Origin: Mycolicibacterium vinylchloridicum
GTDB taxonomy: Bacteria; Actinomycetota; Actinomycetes; Mycobacteriales; Mycobacteriaceae
DNA length: 64,000 nucleotides
NCBI RefSeq assembly: GCF_013404075.1
Contig: NZ_JACBJQ010000021.1
Coordinates: forward strand, 1-64,000
Reading direction: 5' to 3'
Part shown: one piece after another, positions 50,738 to 60,148 of the stretch
How the letters are laid out: every line of letters starts with the position of its first letter
Position numbering within the stretch: the stretch's first letter is position 1
Made by a program: the position numbers and the translations under genes
The notes under the pieces: model-generated
The model's input: the letters and a program-made list of their open reading frames with translations, nothing else
The model's database searches: none
What the model was told of the DNA's origin: nothing

Positions 50738-51874
50738 TTATTCATCCTGCGGGGTGACGAGGAACTTCTCCCCGGTGGCCCGCTTGACGTATTCACCGAA
50801 GGCGTCGGGTTGGAGCATGCCGGCCAGCGACACCTCGCGGGTGTAGTTGCTCGCGAAGGTGGTGGTGAGTTCGGCGGACACCCGGGCGCGCAGCCGCGCG
50901 ATGGTGTCGGCCCCGGCGGTGGCGAGGAACGGGGTCAGCAGCCAGCCGCCGATGCCCCAGGCCATGCCGAAATTCCTGGTGAGGATGGTGGGGCTGGTGT
51001 CGAGTGCGCCGTAGATATAGACCTGCTTGTGGACGTCCGAGCCGTATCTGGAGTATTCGGCGGCGGTGGCATTGGCCGCCTCTTCCATGGCGTTGAGGAT
51101 GTCGCTGGCGAGCGTGCCACCGCCGGTGGCGTCGAAGGCCAGGGTGGCTTTGGTTGCGGTGAGGGCCTCGACGAGGTCGTGGGTGAAATTCGGTGACGTC
51201 GAGTTGAGGACGTGCTCTGCGCCGAGTTTCTTCAGCAGCTCATCTTGTTCGGGTTTGCGGACGATGTTGACCAGTGGAATGCCGTCCTTCTGGCAGAGCT
51301 TGACGAGCATCTGCCCGAGGTTCGACGCGGCGGCGGTGTGCACGAGTGCCGAATGTCCTTCGCGGCGCATGGTTTCCGTCATGCCAAGTGCGGTCAGTGG
51401 GTTGACGAACGATGACGCACCGTCTCGGGCGGTGGCGCCGTCGGGCAGGACCAGACAGGCTCTGGCGTCAACGGCCCGGTATTGGGAGTACATCGCGCCA
51501 CCGGCGATGCCGACCGTCTTGCCGAGCAGTGCTTGGGCCGCTTCGGACTTGCCCGCGGCCACCACGGTGCCCGCGCCCTCGTTGCCGACCGGAAGGGATT
51601 GATCGAGGCGGGCTTTGAAGGCTTGTGGTGTTGCGATGGGGGCGGTGACGACGGGACGGCCCTTGGTGCCCGTCACTTCTGCTTTCGTCATGTCGGCACT
51701 GGCGACGAGGAGTCCGAGGTCGGAGGGGTTGATCGGCGAGGCCTCGATGCGGACCAGCACCTCGGTGTCCTGTGGCTTCGGAACGTCGACCTCGTGGAGC
51801 GAGAGTTCGAGGGTGCCCGCGGAGGTGACCAGCGAACGCAGTTCTAGGGCCTTGTCGGGGAGTTCTGCGGTCAT
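50738..51874 (-). CDS. MDR-superfamily NAD(P)-dependent reductase (quinone oxidoreductase-like)
   Basis: The 378-residue zinc-independent MDR protein has an N-terminal GroES-like domain (VLVRIEASPINPSDLG) and a Rossmann domain (TAAASNLGQMLVKLCQKDGIPLVNIVR). No zinc-binding Cys set is seen. Such enzymes reduce quinones or enoyl substrates with NADPH. It is 26 bp upstream of the LuxR regulator on the same strand. Confidence 0.82.
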   Translation of the reverse strand: MTAELPDKALELRSLVTSAGTLELSLHEVDVPKPQDTEVLVRIEASPINPSDLGLLVASADMTKAEVTGTKGRPVVTAPIATPQAFKARLDQSLPVGNEGAGTVVAAGKSEAAQALLGKTVGIAGGAMYSQYRAVDARACLVLPDGATARDGASSFVNPLTALGMTETMRREGHSALVHTAAASNLGQMLVKLCQKDGIPLVNIVRKPEQDELLKKLGAEHVLNSTSPNFTHDLVEALTATKATLAFDATGGGTLASDILNAMEEAANATAAEYSRYGSDVHKQVYIYGALDTSPTILTRNFGMAWGIGGWLLTPFLATAGADTIARLRARVSAELTTTFASNYTREVSLAGMLQPDAFGEYVKRATGEKFLVTPQDE

Positions 51875-51973
51875 CGTCGACGCCTCGTTCCTTGTTTTCG
51901 CGGATGCTCAAACGATAGGAACTCGGCACGGCGAACGGAATGTTCCCGGCTTGGTTGGTGAGCCGGATCCCTG

Positions 51974-52007
51974 ACAGCCCGGGCCGCAGCATGACGGCCC
52001 GGGCTGT
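51974..52007. terminator. Strong hairpin downstream of the DUF4189 gene
   Basis: ACAGCCCGGGCC and GGCCCGGGCTGT form a perfect 12-bp stem around a 10-base loop, 24 bp after the DUF4189 stop. There is no U-tract, as is common for mycobacterial hairpin terminators. A terminator is likely, but not certain. Confidence 0.55.
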
Positions 52008-52030
52008 GGGGTCAACGGCTACGCCGGTAC

Positions 52031-52753
52031 TCAGAAGTACGTCGACACCGTCGTGCTTGTGCCGTTGTCACATGTGATCGTGACGGTCCAGTTCCGGAAT
52101 CGCGGAACTGCTGGGACGATCCTCAGGTCGTACTTCGCGTTGGCGGGCAAGGCGAAGCTGCGGTTGTAGTTGTCCGTCGCGTACGTGCACTGCGACGACA
52201 CTCCACTGCGGTCGGTGATGTGAGCCTCGATGCCACCGATGATGTTGTTGAACGAGACGGTCGGTCCCAGCTTCGGCGCGGGCGGCGGTGGCGGCGGGTC
52301 GTTCGGCGGCGGCGTGGTGGAGCCATTCGCACAGCCCGACACGACGACCTTCGCGCCGGTCTGGTTCTGGAGCTTGGCTTTGGCATTGCTCGAAGCCGCG
52401 GCAACCGAGGCGCCCGTAGCACCGACCTCTTCGCCGTAGTCGTTCGACGCGGCCGCTACGCACTCGTTCGTGCCGATAACCACGCTCACACAGTGGCTCC
52501 CACCGTTATTGACACAGTTCGTCAGTGCTCCCTGAGCCGCCTGATCCTGGGTGCCACTGATCGCCGAGCCGCCTGCCATCGTGACGGGCGGATTCTCGTT
52601 GATGTATCCGAGAGCAAGGGCGATGTATTGGTTGGCTGCATGTGCCTGCGGAGCTGCGCCCACCATTCCGACGACGGTTGCGGCCACGGTCAGCAGGATC
52701 GCGGCGATGGTTTGACCGGGCCAACAGGCACGGTTCTGATAGGTGGTTGTCAT
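52031..52753 (-). CDS. Secreted DUF4189 domain protein
   Basis: The 240-residue protein has a signal peptide (AILLTVAATVVGMVGAAPQAHA), a DUF4189 domain with paired cysteines (NQYIALALGYINEN, LTNCVNNGGSHCVSVV, NECVAAASN), a proline-rich linker and a C-terminal beta domain with two more cysteines (SQCTYATDNY, ITCDNGTS). ATG 52753 is preceded by AAGGAAAG. Probably exported and disulfide-bonded; function unknown. Confidence 0.82.
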   Translation of the reverse strand: MTTTYQNRACWPGQTIAAILLTVAATVVGMVGAAPQAHAANQYIALALGYINENPPVTMAGGSAISGTQDQAAQGALTNCVNNGGSHCVSVVIGTNECVAAASNDYGEEVGATGASVAAASSNAKAKLQNQTGAKVVVSGCANGSTTPPPNDPPPPPPAPKLGPTVSFNNIIGGIEAHITDRSGVSSQCTYATDNYNRSFALPANAKYDLRIVPAVPRFRNWTVTITCDNGTSTTVSTYF

Positions 52754-52917
52754 GTTCTTTCCTTGAGTTTGGCCGGTTCCCTTGTTGTTCACCGCTGCGG
52801 CAATAGTCGCGCTCAGCAACAGGCCGGGTAATCGCCACGAAGCCAGAATCCGCCGGCTCGAGGGCAGGGTTTCCTATCCGCCAGGCAAGCATCAGCCGAG
52901 GTCATACACCTCTGAAG

Positions 52918-52991
52918 TAGGGCGGGCGGGGCTCGAACCCGCGACCAAGGGATTATGAGTCCCCGGCTCTGACCAACTGAGCTACCGCCCC
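52918..52991 (-). tRNA. tRNA-Met (anticodon CAU)
   Basis: The 74-nt cloverleaf has acceptor stem GGGGCGG/CCGCCCU (one G-U pair), D arm GCTC/GAGC, anticodon loop CTCATAA with CAT at 52955-52957, and T arm GCGGG-TTCGAGC-CCCGC. The 3' A73 follows; CCA is not encoded. CAU anticodons occur in elongator Met, initiator Met and lysidine-modified Ile2. The paired 1-72 end argues against the initiator; elongator Met is most likely. No integrase lies beside it. Confidence 0.85.
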
Positions 52992-53040
52992 TTGCGTGCT
53001 TTTCGCGGCCACCATGATCCCACGTGGCGCAAGTGACATC

Positions 53041-54087
53041 ATGGACAGGGTGCCCGCCGTGTCCAGCGCTTTCGCCTCCGACAACGCCGCCCCCGCACAC
53101 CCGAAGGCCCTCGACGCGATCCTGGCCGCCAACGACGGCACCACCACGTCCTACGGCGACGACCCGATCACCGCGCGCGCCATCGAGCGGGTCAAGGAGA
53201 CCTTCGACTCCCCCGGCGCCGACGTGCTCTTCGCGTTCACCGGCACCGGGGCCAACATCATCGCCCTGGCCTCCGCCGTCCGGCCCTTTCACGAGATCCT
53301 CTGCAGCGATATCGCCCACAGCCTGCTCGACGAGGCCGGCGGTCCCACCCTCGTCTCCGGCGCCAGTCTGCTCGCCCTGCCCAGCGACGACGGAATCATC
53401 GACCCCGCCCTGCTCACCCACCGCATCACCCGTCGCGGCGACGTCCACCACTCCCAACCGCGCATCGTCACCATCACCCAGTCCACCGAGAACGGTCGGC
53501 TCTGGCAACCCGACGCCATCGCCGAATTCATCGACCACGCCCACGATCTCGACCTGCTGGTGCACGTCGACGGCTCCCGCGTCGCCAATGCGGTTGCCGC
53601 CCTTGATGTCCCACCGGCTCAGGCCGTCGGCGACGCCGACATCGTCACCATCGGTGGCACCAAGAACGGCATGCTGTTCGGCGACGCGATCCTGGTCCGC
53701 CGCCCTGAACACTTCACCGGCATCGAATTCGTCCAGAAGCAGATCGGCCATCTCGCGAGCAAACACCGTTACGTTTCAGCGCAATTCGATGCCATGCTCG
53801 CCGACGGCACCTGGCTCGACGCCGCCGCCCATGCCAACGCCATGGCCGCCCGGCTCAGCACCGGCATCACCCACCTCGGCCTGCACCTGAGCACCCCGAC
53901 CGAAGCCAACGAGGTGTTCGTCGACGTCCCGGCCGAGGCCCTCGAAGTGGTCAGAGAGCACTTCGCCGTCCACGCTCCCGACCCGCACAAGCCGGCGGTA
54001 AGGTTCGTCTGTTCGTGGGCCACCACCGCCGACGACGTCGACGCCGCTCTGCGAGCGCTGGCGCAAGCGCAGGACCGCATCATCTAA
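53041..54087 (+). CDS. Threonine aldolase/beta-eliminating lyase family PLP enzyme
   Basis: The 348-residue protein belongs to the low-specificity L-threonine aldolase family (aspartate aminotransferase fold): FASDNAAPAHP, YGDDPIT, FTGTGANI, VHVDGSRVANA and the PLP lysine in IGGTKNGM. It would split threonine or allo-threonine into glycine and acetaldehyde, or act on a related beta-hydroxy amino acid. Start chosen at ATG 53041 (MDRVPAVSS); ATG 53014 is an alternative. It lies 50 bp from the tRNA and 11 bp before the phosphatase gene. Confidence 0.85.
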   Translation: MDRVPAVSSAFASDNAAPAHPKALDAILAANDGTTTSYGDDPITARAIERVKETFDSPGADVLFAFTGTGANIIALASAVRPFHEILCSDIAHSLLDEAGGPTLVSGASLLALPSDDGIIDPALLTHRITRRGDVHHSQPRIVTITQSTENGRLWQPDAIAEFIDHAHDLDLLVHVDGSRVANAVAALDVPPAQAVGDADIVTIGGTKNGMLFGDAILVRRPEHFTGIEFVQKQIGHLASKHRYVSAQFDAMLADGTWLDAAAHANAMAARLSTGITHLGLHLSTPTEANEVFVDVPAEALEVVREHFAVHAPDPHKPAVRFVCSWATTADDVDAALRALAQAQDRII

Positions 54088-54098
54088 GGAGCGACGGG

Positions 54099-54662
54099 AT
54101 GCCAGTGACCACGGTGTATCTGGCACGGCACGGCCGCACGGCATTCAACGCCGAGGACCGCATGCGCGGGCTCAGCGACCCGCCGCTCGACGAGGTCGGC
54201 ATCGCCGAGGCGCGGAAGCTGGCCGCCGCACTGGCCGGCAAGCAACCGGCCGCCGTGATCAGCAGTCCGCTGCAGCGTGCCGTCGCCACCGCGCAGGCGA
54301 TCGCCGACGCGGCCGGGGTGCCCGCCAGCGTCGACATCCGGCTCAACGACCGCGACTACGGCCCGCACACCGGAGCCAAGCGCGCCGAGGTGATCGCCCG
54401 CTACGGCAGCGTCGACAACGCACCGGGAGTGGAACCGTTGGAGGCTGTCCGGCAGCGGGCACTGACCGCTTTCACCGCTCTGGTCAACGAACACGACGGC
54501 GGCCCTGTGGTTCTCGTCTCGCATGACGCCTTCAACCGCGCGCTCCTCGCCCAGCTCGACACCACCTTGACCGACGCCCCGCAGCGCACCGCGTGCTGGA
54601 ACAAACTCAGCCGCGTCGACGGTGTCTGGCGCGTCGAGGAATACGACCAGAAGCCGGATTAA
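54099..54662 (+). CDS. Histidine phosphatase family protein
   Basis: The 187-residue protein has the phosphoglycerate-mutase-like signature LARHGRTAFN (catalytic His about residue 10), the second His in LVSHDAFNR, and an Asp/Glu set typical of the family. Likely a small-molecule phosphatase in the cytosol; substrate unknown. It overlaps the convergent CMD gene by 4 bp. Confidence 0.88.
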   Translation: MPVTTVYLARHGRTAFNAEDRMRGLSDPPLDEVGIAEARKLAAALAGKQPAAVISSPLQRAVATAQAIADAAGVPASVDIRLNDRDYGPHTGAKRAEVIARYGSVDNAPGVEPLEAVRQRALTAFTALVNEHDGGPVVLVSHDAFNRALLAQLDTTLTDAPQRTACWNKLSRVDGVWRVEEYDQKPD

Positions 54663-55507
54663 AGCTCGGCGAACACCGTCTGGCCGTCCGCATCGATGAC
54701 GTAGCGGTCGGTGCCCTCGGCGACACGGGCCTGGTCGGCCTTCAGCGACACCGCGATCTTGTTGCTCGCGTTGCGCATCACGTCCAGCGTCAGCTCGCGG
54801 GCCTGCTCGTGCGAGAAGTGCTCCCGCACACCGGAAGCCACCGCCGGGCTGATCCGCGCCGGCGACCAGATCAGCGCATCGGCGTAGCGCAGCGCCGCCT
54901 TGTGCGCATCGCTCAACAGCTCGGAGGACTCGAAGTGCTCGATGTCGTCATACATCGACTCACTACCGCCGGCGTCCAGTGCGGTGCTCTCGCGCAGAGA
55001 TTTGCACAGCCGGCAGTCATGTGCGACAGCACCGCGCAGCCGCACCACCTCGGTGGTCACCGGGTCCAGCGACTTGAGCCGCGCCACTCCGGGCAACAGC
55101 TGGTTGAACAGCACATCGGCGGCGTCGGTATTCGGGTCCCACACCGGATTCTCGGGCACCCAGTCCACCGGCAAACCCAGCACCTCCAAGCCATTGCGCA
55201 CCCGCGGCAGGAAGTCGGCGAAAAACATCTGCGCAACGGCACCGAACGTCCCCGCGCCCAGCGCCGTGGTCAGCGACTCCCGCTGGCGATCGGAGATCGC
55301 GGACACATCGACGCTGAACTGCTCGGCGAACTCGGCCACCACCTTCTCGGCGTCGGTCTCCGGCGCGCTCACCGGCATCTGCGCGGGCAGCGGCGTCAGC
55401 GACAACGTCGCACCACACGTCGCGCGGATCAAACCCACCAATCGCTGCTGGGCAGTTGGGGACTGCACGACCAGCTGGGTGAGGACTGCGTCAAGATCGT
55501 CGGCCAT
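54659..55507 (-). CDS. Carboxymuconolactone decarboxylase / AhpD-like protein
   Basis: The 282-residue protein has an AhpD-type core near the middle: VVRLRGAVAHDCRLCKSLRES (a CxxC pair), then a helical C-terminal half (HKAALRYADALIW, REHFSHEQARELTLD). CxxC-containing members act as peroxidatic or disulfide partners. It is longer than simple CMD proteins. It sits 7 bp after tldE on the same strand. Confidence 0.75.
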   Translation of the reverse strand: MADDLDAVLTQLVVQSPTAQQRLVGLIRATCGATLSLTPLPAQMPVSAPETDAEKVVAEFAEQFSVDVSAISDRQRESLTTALGAGTFGAVAQMFFADFLPRVRNGLEVLGLPVDWVPENPVWDPNTDAADVLFNQLLPGVARLKSLDPVTTEVVRLRGAVAHDCRLCKSLRESTALDAGGSESMYDDIEHFESSELLSDAHKAALRYADALIWSPARISPAVASGVREHFSHEQARELTLDVMRNASNKIAVSLKADQARVAEGTDRYVIDADGQTVFAEL

Positions 55508-55514
55508 CTGCCGA

Positions 55515-56876
55515 TTATTGCGCTTGGCTCACCGAGGACATGTGGAAGTCGGGGATTCGCAGCGTCGGCATCACTGCACGGGTCGCCCAGTCGCCCCACT
55601 CGCGGGGCAGCGTCTGCTCGGCGACGCCTGCCTCGGTGGCCCGCCGCAGCAGATCCAGCGGACTCTCGTTGAAGCGGAAGTTGTTCACCGCCGCGGTGAC
55701 TTCGCCGTCTTCGATCAGATAGACGCCGTCGCGGGTCAGCCCGGTCAGCAGCAGCGTGGTCGGATCGACAGTCCGGATGTACCAGAGCGTGGTCAGCAGC
55801 AGGCCGCGTTCGGTGGCCGCCACCATGTCGGCGAGTTCGGCGCTGCCGCCGGTCATCAGCAGGTTGTCGGCCGGGACCGCGGGCGTGGTGCCGAACTCGG
55901 TGGCCGCGGCCCGCGGGTAGGCCAGCGCGTTGATGACGCCGTCGCGGATCCAGTCCACCCGCCCGATGTCCATGCCGTTGTCGAACACCGACACCGTTTC
56001 CGAGCCGCTGGCCGCCGCGACGAAGGGCGCGCACTGCAGGCCCGTCGCGAACGGATCGGAGTACATGGTCAGCGGCAGGTCTGTGAGTCGCTCCCCCACT
56101 CGGGTTCCGCCGCCGGGTGCCGACAGCGCGCTGCGGCCCTCTTCGGCGCCGCGGCCGTCCATCGACCAGCCCAGGTAGATCATCATGTCCGCGACGGTCG
56201 ACGGCGGCATCAGCGTCTCGTAGCGGCCCGCGGGCAGCTCGACGGTCCGCTCGGCCCAGCCCAGCCGCAGCGCCAAATCGTCGAGCAGGGCATCGGTCTG
56301 CACGTCGACGAACCACGGCGTGCTCACTCCCGCCCACGCGCTGGCGCCGTCGCGTTTGGCGTTGACCTCCACGGTTCCGGTCGGCTGGGTGAAGCGCCGG
56401 CGGATCCCGGTCGAGGTGGCCAGGAACGTCGTCTCGACGACGTGATGCGCGTAGCCGTAGAGCCGGTCAGTGCGTCCGAATCCGCGCGACAGGGATTCGG
56501 CGACATCGGCGAACACCGCCGCACCTGTCTCGGGCACCGGGGCGTTCCAGTCGTCGGGGATTCCGTTGCCGCTCAACAGCGGTGCGCTGTCGCGGGCGTC
56601 GGGGGCGGCGTGCGCGGCGTGTTCGGCGGCGGCCACCAACACCGGGATCGCGGCCGGGTTGACGTCGCTGCTGCGGACTGCGCCGGTATGCGAGGTATCG
56701 CCTTTGCGCACAACGGAAATCACGGTGGTCGTACGGGTGGTCGAGACGCCGTTGGTGGTCATCGAGTTGCCGGCCCACCGCAGCGATGCCTCGGCGGTAT
56801 CGGTCACGATGACGATCGTCTCGTCGACGGTGGCGGCCTGCAGCGCCAGTTCGACGACCTGCTGCGCGGGGATCAT
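55515..56876 (-). CDS. tldE: TldE/PmbA family protein
   Basis: The 453-residue protein is the PmbA/TldE half of the TldD-TldE protease pair, which degrades unstructured peptides and matures some RiPPs. It lacks the HExxxH zinc motif, as TldE does; FDNGMDIGRVDWIRDGVI and RFNESPLDLLRR are characteristic. ATG 56876 (MIPAQQVVEL), after GGAG, is preferred over the frame opening at 56933. It is downstream of tldD, as in M. tuberculosis Rv2315c-Rv2314c. Confidence 0.88.
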   Translation of the reverse strand: MIPAQQVVELALQAATVDETIVIVTDTAEASLRWAGNSMTTNGVSTTRTTTVISVVRKGDTSHTGAVRSSDVNPAAIPVLVAAAEHAAHAAPDARDSAPLLSGNGIPDDWNAPVPETGAAVFADVAESLSRGFGRTDRLYGYAHHVVETTFLATSTGIRRRFTQPTGTVEVNAKRDGASAWAGVSTPWFVDVQTDALLDDLALRLGWAERTVELPAGRYETLMPPSTVADMMIYLGWSMDGRGAEEGRSALSAPGGGTRVGERLTDLPLTMYSDPFATGLQCAPFVAAASGSETVSVFDNGMDIGRVDWIRDGVINALAYPRAAATEFGTTPAVPADNLLMTGGSAELADMVAATERGLLLTTLWYIRTVDPTTLLLTGLTRDGVYLIEDGEVTAAVNNFRFNESPLDLLRRATEAGVAEQTLPREWGDWATRAVMPTLRIPDFHMSSVSQAQ

Positions 56877-56913
56877 GCGCGACTCCACCCCGATTTGGTC
56901 TCTTCGCTGGCGC

Positions 56914-58428
56914 TCATCGACCGGCCTCCTCACGGGTGTTCAGCACGTTCACACCGCGGAACAACGCCGACGGGCAGCCGTGGCTGACCGCGGCGACCTG
57001 ACCAGGCTGGGCCTTGCCGCAGTTGAACGCCCCACCGAGGCGCCACGTGGACGGCCCGCCGACGGCTTCCATCGAATTCCAGAAGTCGGTGGTGGTGGCC
57101 TGGTAGGCGACGTCACGTACCTGACCTTCCAGGCGGCCGTGTTTGATCCGGTAGAACCGCTGGCCGGTGAACTGGAAGTTGTAGCGCTGCATGTCAATCG
57201 ACCAGGACTTGTCCCCGACGATGTAGATGCCGTCGTCGACCCCGGCGATCAGATCATCGGTGCTCAGATCCTCGGTGCCCGGTTGCAGCGAGACATTGGC
57301 CATCCGCTGGATCGGGACGTGGTGTGCGGAATCGGCATACGAGCAGCCGTTGGAGCGGGCCTGACCGAGTCGCGGTGCGAACACCCGGTCCAGCTGGTAG
57401 CCGACGAAGATGCCGTCGCGGACCAGGTCCCAGCTTTGGGCGGCCACCCCTTCGTCGTCGTAACCGATTGTCGCCAAGCCGTATTCGACGGTGCGATCAG
57501 CGGTCACATTCATCACCGGTGAGCCGTAACGCATCGTGTTCAGCTTGTCCGGGGTGGCAAACGAGGTGCCCGCGTAGGCCGCCTCGTAGCCGATCGCGCG
57601 GTCGTATTCGGTGGCGTGCCCGATGGATTCGTGGATGGTGAGCCACAGGTTGGTCGGGTCGATCACCAAGTCGGTGGGGCCGGCGACCACCGTCGGCGCC
57701 TTGGTCTTGTCCGCCAGCAGGATCGGCAGCTCGGCCAGCTCAGCGCTCCAGTTCCACACGTCGTCGCCGGCGAGCACCTCCCAGCCGCGCGCGGTCGGCG
57801 GGGCCAACGTGCGCATCGACTCGAAGCTGCCCGCGGCGGCATCGACGGCCACCGCGTCCAGCGCCGGCATCATCCGGACCCGCTGCTGCGTGATCGACGA
57901 GCCGAAGGTGTCGGCATAGAACACCTGCTCCTTGACGGCATTGACCATCGCCGAGACGTGGTCGACCCCGTCGGAGGCCAGCAGCCGCCCGGCGTACTCG
58001 CCCAGCACCGCGATCTTGTCGGCGGTCGACACGGTGAACGGGTCGATGGCGTAGTTCGACACCCACGTCACGTCGGCGTAGACGGGCTCGGGCGCCAGCT
58101 CGATGCGCTCGGCGTTCAGCACGGCCAGTGAGGTGGCCACCTCCACTGCGCGGCGGGCGGTGTCAGCGGCAACCTCGGGGGCCAGTTCGGCGTGCGAGGC
58201 GAAGCCCCAGGTGCCATCGACGATCACCCGGACCGCCATCCCGATCTCGCGGTCGGTGACCGCGCTTTGCAGCTCACCGTCGCGCAGCTGCACCACCTCA
58301 CTGGTGACGGCGTGGATACGCAGGTCGGCATAGCTGGCGCCGGCGGCCACGGCGGCCGACAGCGCGGCATCGGCGAGCGCGTGGCGCGGCAGGGCCAAGA
58401 AGTCGGGATCGACGTCGTGGGGACTCAC
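56914..58428 (-). CDS. tldD: TldD family zinc metalloprotease
   Basis: The 504-residue protein has the zinc site THESIGHATE (HExxxH) near residue 270, GSSITQQRVRM, and the C-terminal SCPSALFRGV-like end (HGCPSALF). With TldE it forms a heterodimeric protease in which TldD carries the metal. It is divergent from the uspA gene (39 bp between starts). Confidence 0.9.
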   Translation of the reverse strand: MSPHDVDPDFLALPRHALADAALSAAVAAGASYADLRIHAVTSEVVQLRDGELQSAVTDREIGMAVRVIVDGTWGFASHAELAPEVAADTARRAVEVATSLAVLNAERIELAPEPVYADVTWVSNYAIDPFTVSTADKIAVLGEYAGRLLASDGVDHVSAMVNAVKEQVFYADTFGSSITQQRVRMMPALDAVAVDAAAGSFESMRTLAPPTARGWEVLAGDDVWNWSAELAELPILLADKTKAPTVVAGPTDLVIDPTNLWLTIHESIGHATEYDRAIGYEAAYAGTSFATPDKLNTMRYGSPVMNVTADRTVEYGLATIGYDDEGVAAQSWDLVRDGIFVGYQLDRVFAPRLGQARSNGCSYADSAHHVPIQRMANVSLQPGTEDLSTDDLIAGVDDGIYIVGDKSWSIDMQRYNFQFTGQRFYRIKHGRLEGQVRDVAYQATTTDFWNSMEAVGGPSTWRLGGAFNCGKAQPGQVAAVSHGCPSALFRGVNVLNTREEAGR

Positions 58429-58467
58429 GTGCTACACCGTAACGCCCACGTCGGCACACCCGCTTTA

Positions 58468-59349
58468 ATGGCCAAGGTGACCACTCGGCGTGTGCGCTCT
58501 CCCCTGCTGGGGTACGCGCTGCTCGCGCCGAGTCTGTTCGGAGTGGTGTGCTTCCTGCTGTTGCCCATGCTGGTGGTGGTGTGGCTGAGCCTGCACCGCT
58601 GGGATCTGCTGGGGCCCATCCGCTATGTGGGGCTGGACAATTGGCGCTCGGTGCTCACCGACGCCAGCTTCGGCAACTCACTGTTGGTGACGCTGGTGTT
58701 CATCGCGATCGTGGTTCCCGCCCAGATCGTCCTCGGATTGGCCGCCGCCGCGCTGCTGGCCCGGGAACTGCCGGGTAGCGGTATTTTCCGCACCCTGTAC
58801 GTGCTGCCGTGGGTGTGCTCACCGCTGGCGGTCGCGGTGTTGTGGCACTGGATCCTGGCACCCACCGACGGCGCGGTGAGCACGCTGCTGGATCGCCGCA
58901 TCGAATGGCTCACCGATCCGGGGCTGGCGCTGCCGGTGGTGTCGGCGGTGACGGTGTGGACCAACGTCGGCTATGTGACGCTGTTCTTCCTGGCCGGCAT
59001 CCTGGCGATCCCGCCGCAGATCCACGCCGCGGCCCGCCTCGATGGCGCGACCAACTGGCAGCGGTTCTGGCACATCACGCTGCCGATGCTGCGCCCGACG
59101 CTGTTCTTCGTCTCCGTCACCGGCATCGTCAGCGCAGCGCAGGTGTTCGACACCGTGTACGCCCTGACCGGCGGCGGCCCGGCCGGGCGGACCGATCTGG
59201 TGGCGCATCGCATCTACGCCGAGGCGTTCGGCGCCGCGGCGATCGGGCGTGCGGCAGTGATGGCGCTGGTGCTGTTCGTCATCCTGGTCGGCGCGACGAT
59301 CGCCCAGCATCTCTACTTCCGCCGACGGATCAGCTATGACCTCACGTAA
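58468..59349 (+). CDS. uspA: Sugar ABC transporter permease UspA
   Basis: The 293-residue permease has six helices and an EAA loop (AARLDGATNWQRFWHITLPMLRP) typical of MalF-type carbohydrate permeases. In M. tuberculosis the orthologue Rv2316 belongs to uspABC, whose binding protein recognises amino sugars. No ATPase gene is present here, so a shared ATPase is likely. It overlaps uspB by 14 bp. Confidence 0.88.
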   Translation: MAKVTTRRVRSPLLGYALLAPSLFGVVCFLLLPMLVVVWLSLHRWDLLGPIRYVGLDNWRSVLTDASFGNSLLVTLVFIAIVVPAQIVLGLAAAALLARELPGSGIFRTLYVLPWVCSPLAVAVLWHWILAPTDGAVSTLLDRRIEWLTDPGLALPVVSAVTVWTNVGYVTLFFLAGILAIPPQIHAAARLDGATNWQRFWHITLPMLRPTLFFVSVTGIVSAAQVFDTVYALTGGGPAGRTDLVAHRIYAEAFGAAAIGRAAVMALVLFVILVGATIAQHLYFRRRISYDLT

Positions 59350-60148
59350 CGGGCTGACCTATCTTGCGCTGCTGGCCGGTGCGCTGATCACCCTGGCCCC
59401 GTTCGGCTTGGGGCTGCTCACCTCGTTCACCTCCGCGCAGCAGTTCGCCACCGGCACACCGCTGTCGTTGCCCAGTCCCCCGACGCTGGCCAACTACGCC
59501 GGCCTCGGCGATGCCGGATTCGGCCGGGCACTGGCAGTCACCGCACTGATGACGGCGATGATCACGCTGGCGCAGCTCACGTTCTCCGTACTGGCGGGTT
59601 ACGCGTTCGCGCGGCTGGAATTCCGCGGCCGCGACACGCTCTTCTGGCTGTACATCGCCACACTCATGGTGCCGGGCACCGTCACCGTCGTGCCGCTGTA
59701 TCTGATGATGGCCGAGCTGGGATCGCGAAACACGTTCTGGGCGTTGGTGTTGCCGTTCCTGTTCGGCTCGCCCTACGCGATCTTCCTGCTGCGCGAATAC
59801 TTTCGCGGCATCCCCGCCGACCTGGTCAACGCCGCCCGCCTGGACGGGGCCAACACTCTGGACGTGATCGTGCACGTGGTGTTGCCGGCCAGCAAGCCGA
59901 TCCTGGTAACGCTGACGTTGATCACGGTTGTCAGTCAATGGAATTCGTTCATGTGGCCGTTGGTGATCACCAGCGGTAGCAGCTGGCGGGTACTGACGGT
60001 CGCGACGGCCGGGCTGCAGACGCAGTACAACGCGCAGTGGACGCTGGTGATGGCGGCGACGACGGTGGCGATCGTCCCGTTGATTGCGCTGTTCCTGGCG
60101 TTCCAGCGCCAGATCGTGCGCTCGATCGTCGTCACGGGCCTGAAATGA
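59336..60148 (+). CDS. uspB: Sugar ABC transporter permease UspB
   Basis: The 270-residue MalG-type permease has six helices, the EAA loop NAARLDGANTLDVIVHVVLPASKP and LREYFRGIPADLV. It pairs with UspA and is coupled to uspC by an ATGA overlap. The gene order uspA-uspB-uspC matches Rv2316-Rv2318. Confidence 0.88.
   Translation: MTSRNGLTYLALLAGALITLAPFGLGLLTSFTSAQQFATGTPLSLPSPPTLANYAGLGDAGFGRALAVTALMTAMITLAQLTFSVLAGYAFARLEFRGRDTLFWLYIATLMVPGTVTVVPLYLMMAELGSRNTFWALVLPFLFGSPYAIFLLREYFRGIPADLVNAARLDGANTLDVIVHVVLPASKPILVTLTLITVVSQWNSFMWPLVITSGSSWRVLTVATAGLQTQYNAQWTLVMAATTVAIVPLIALFLAFQRQIVRSIVVTGLK

Noticed and set aside
51974..52007. Hairpin as an insertion-sequence end
   Set aside because: It is a single perfect hairpin right after a gene stop with no second copy or transposase nearby, so a terminator is the simpler reading.
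52918..52991. tRNA as the attachment site of an integrated element
   Set aside because: No integrase gene or duplicated tRNA 3' end was seen within the window; the flanking genes look like normal chromosome.
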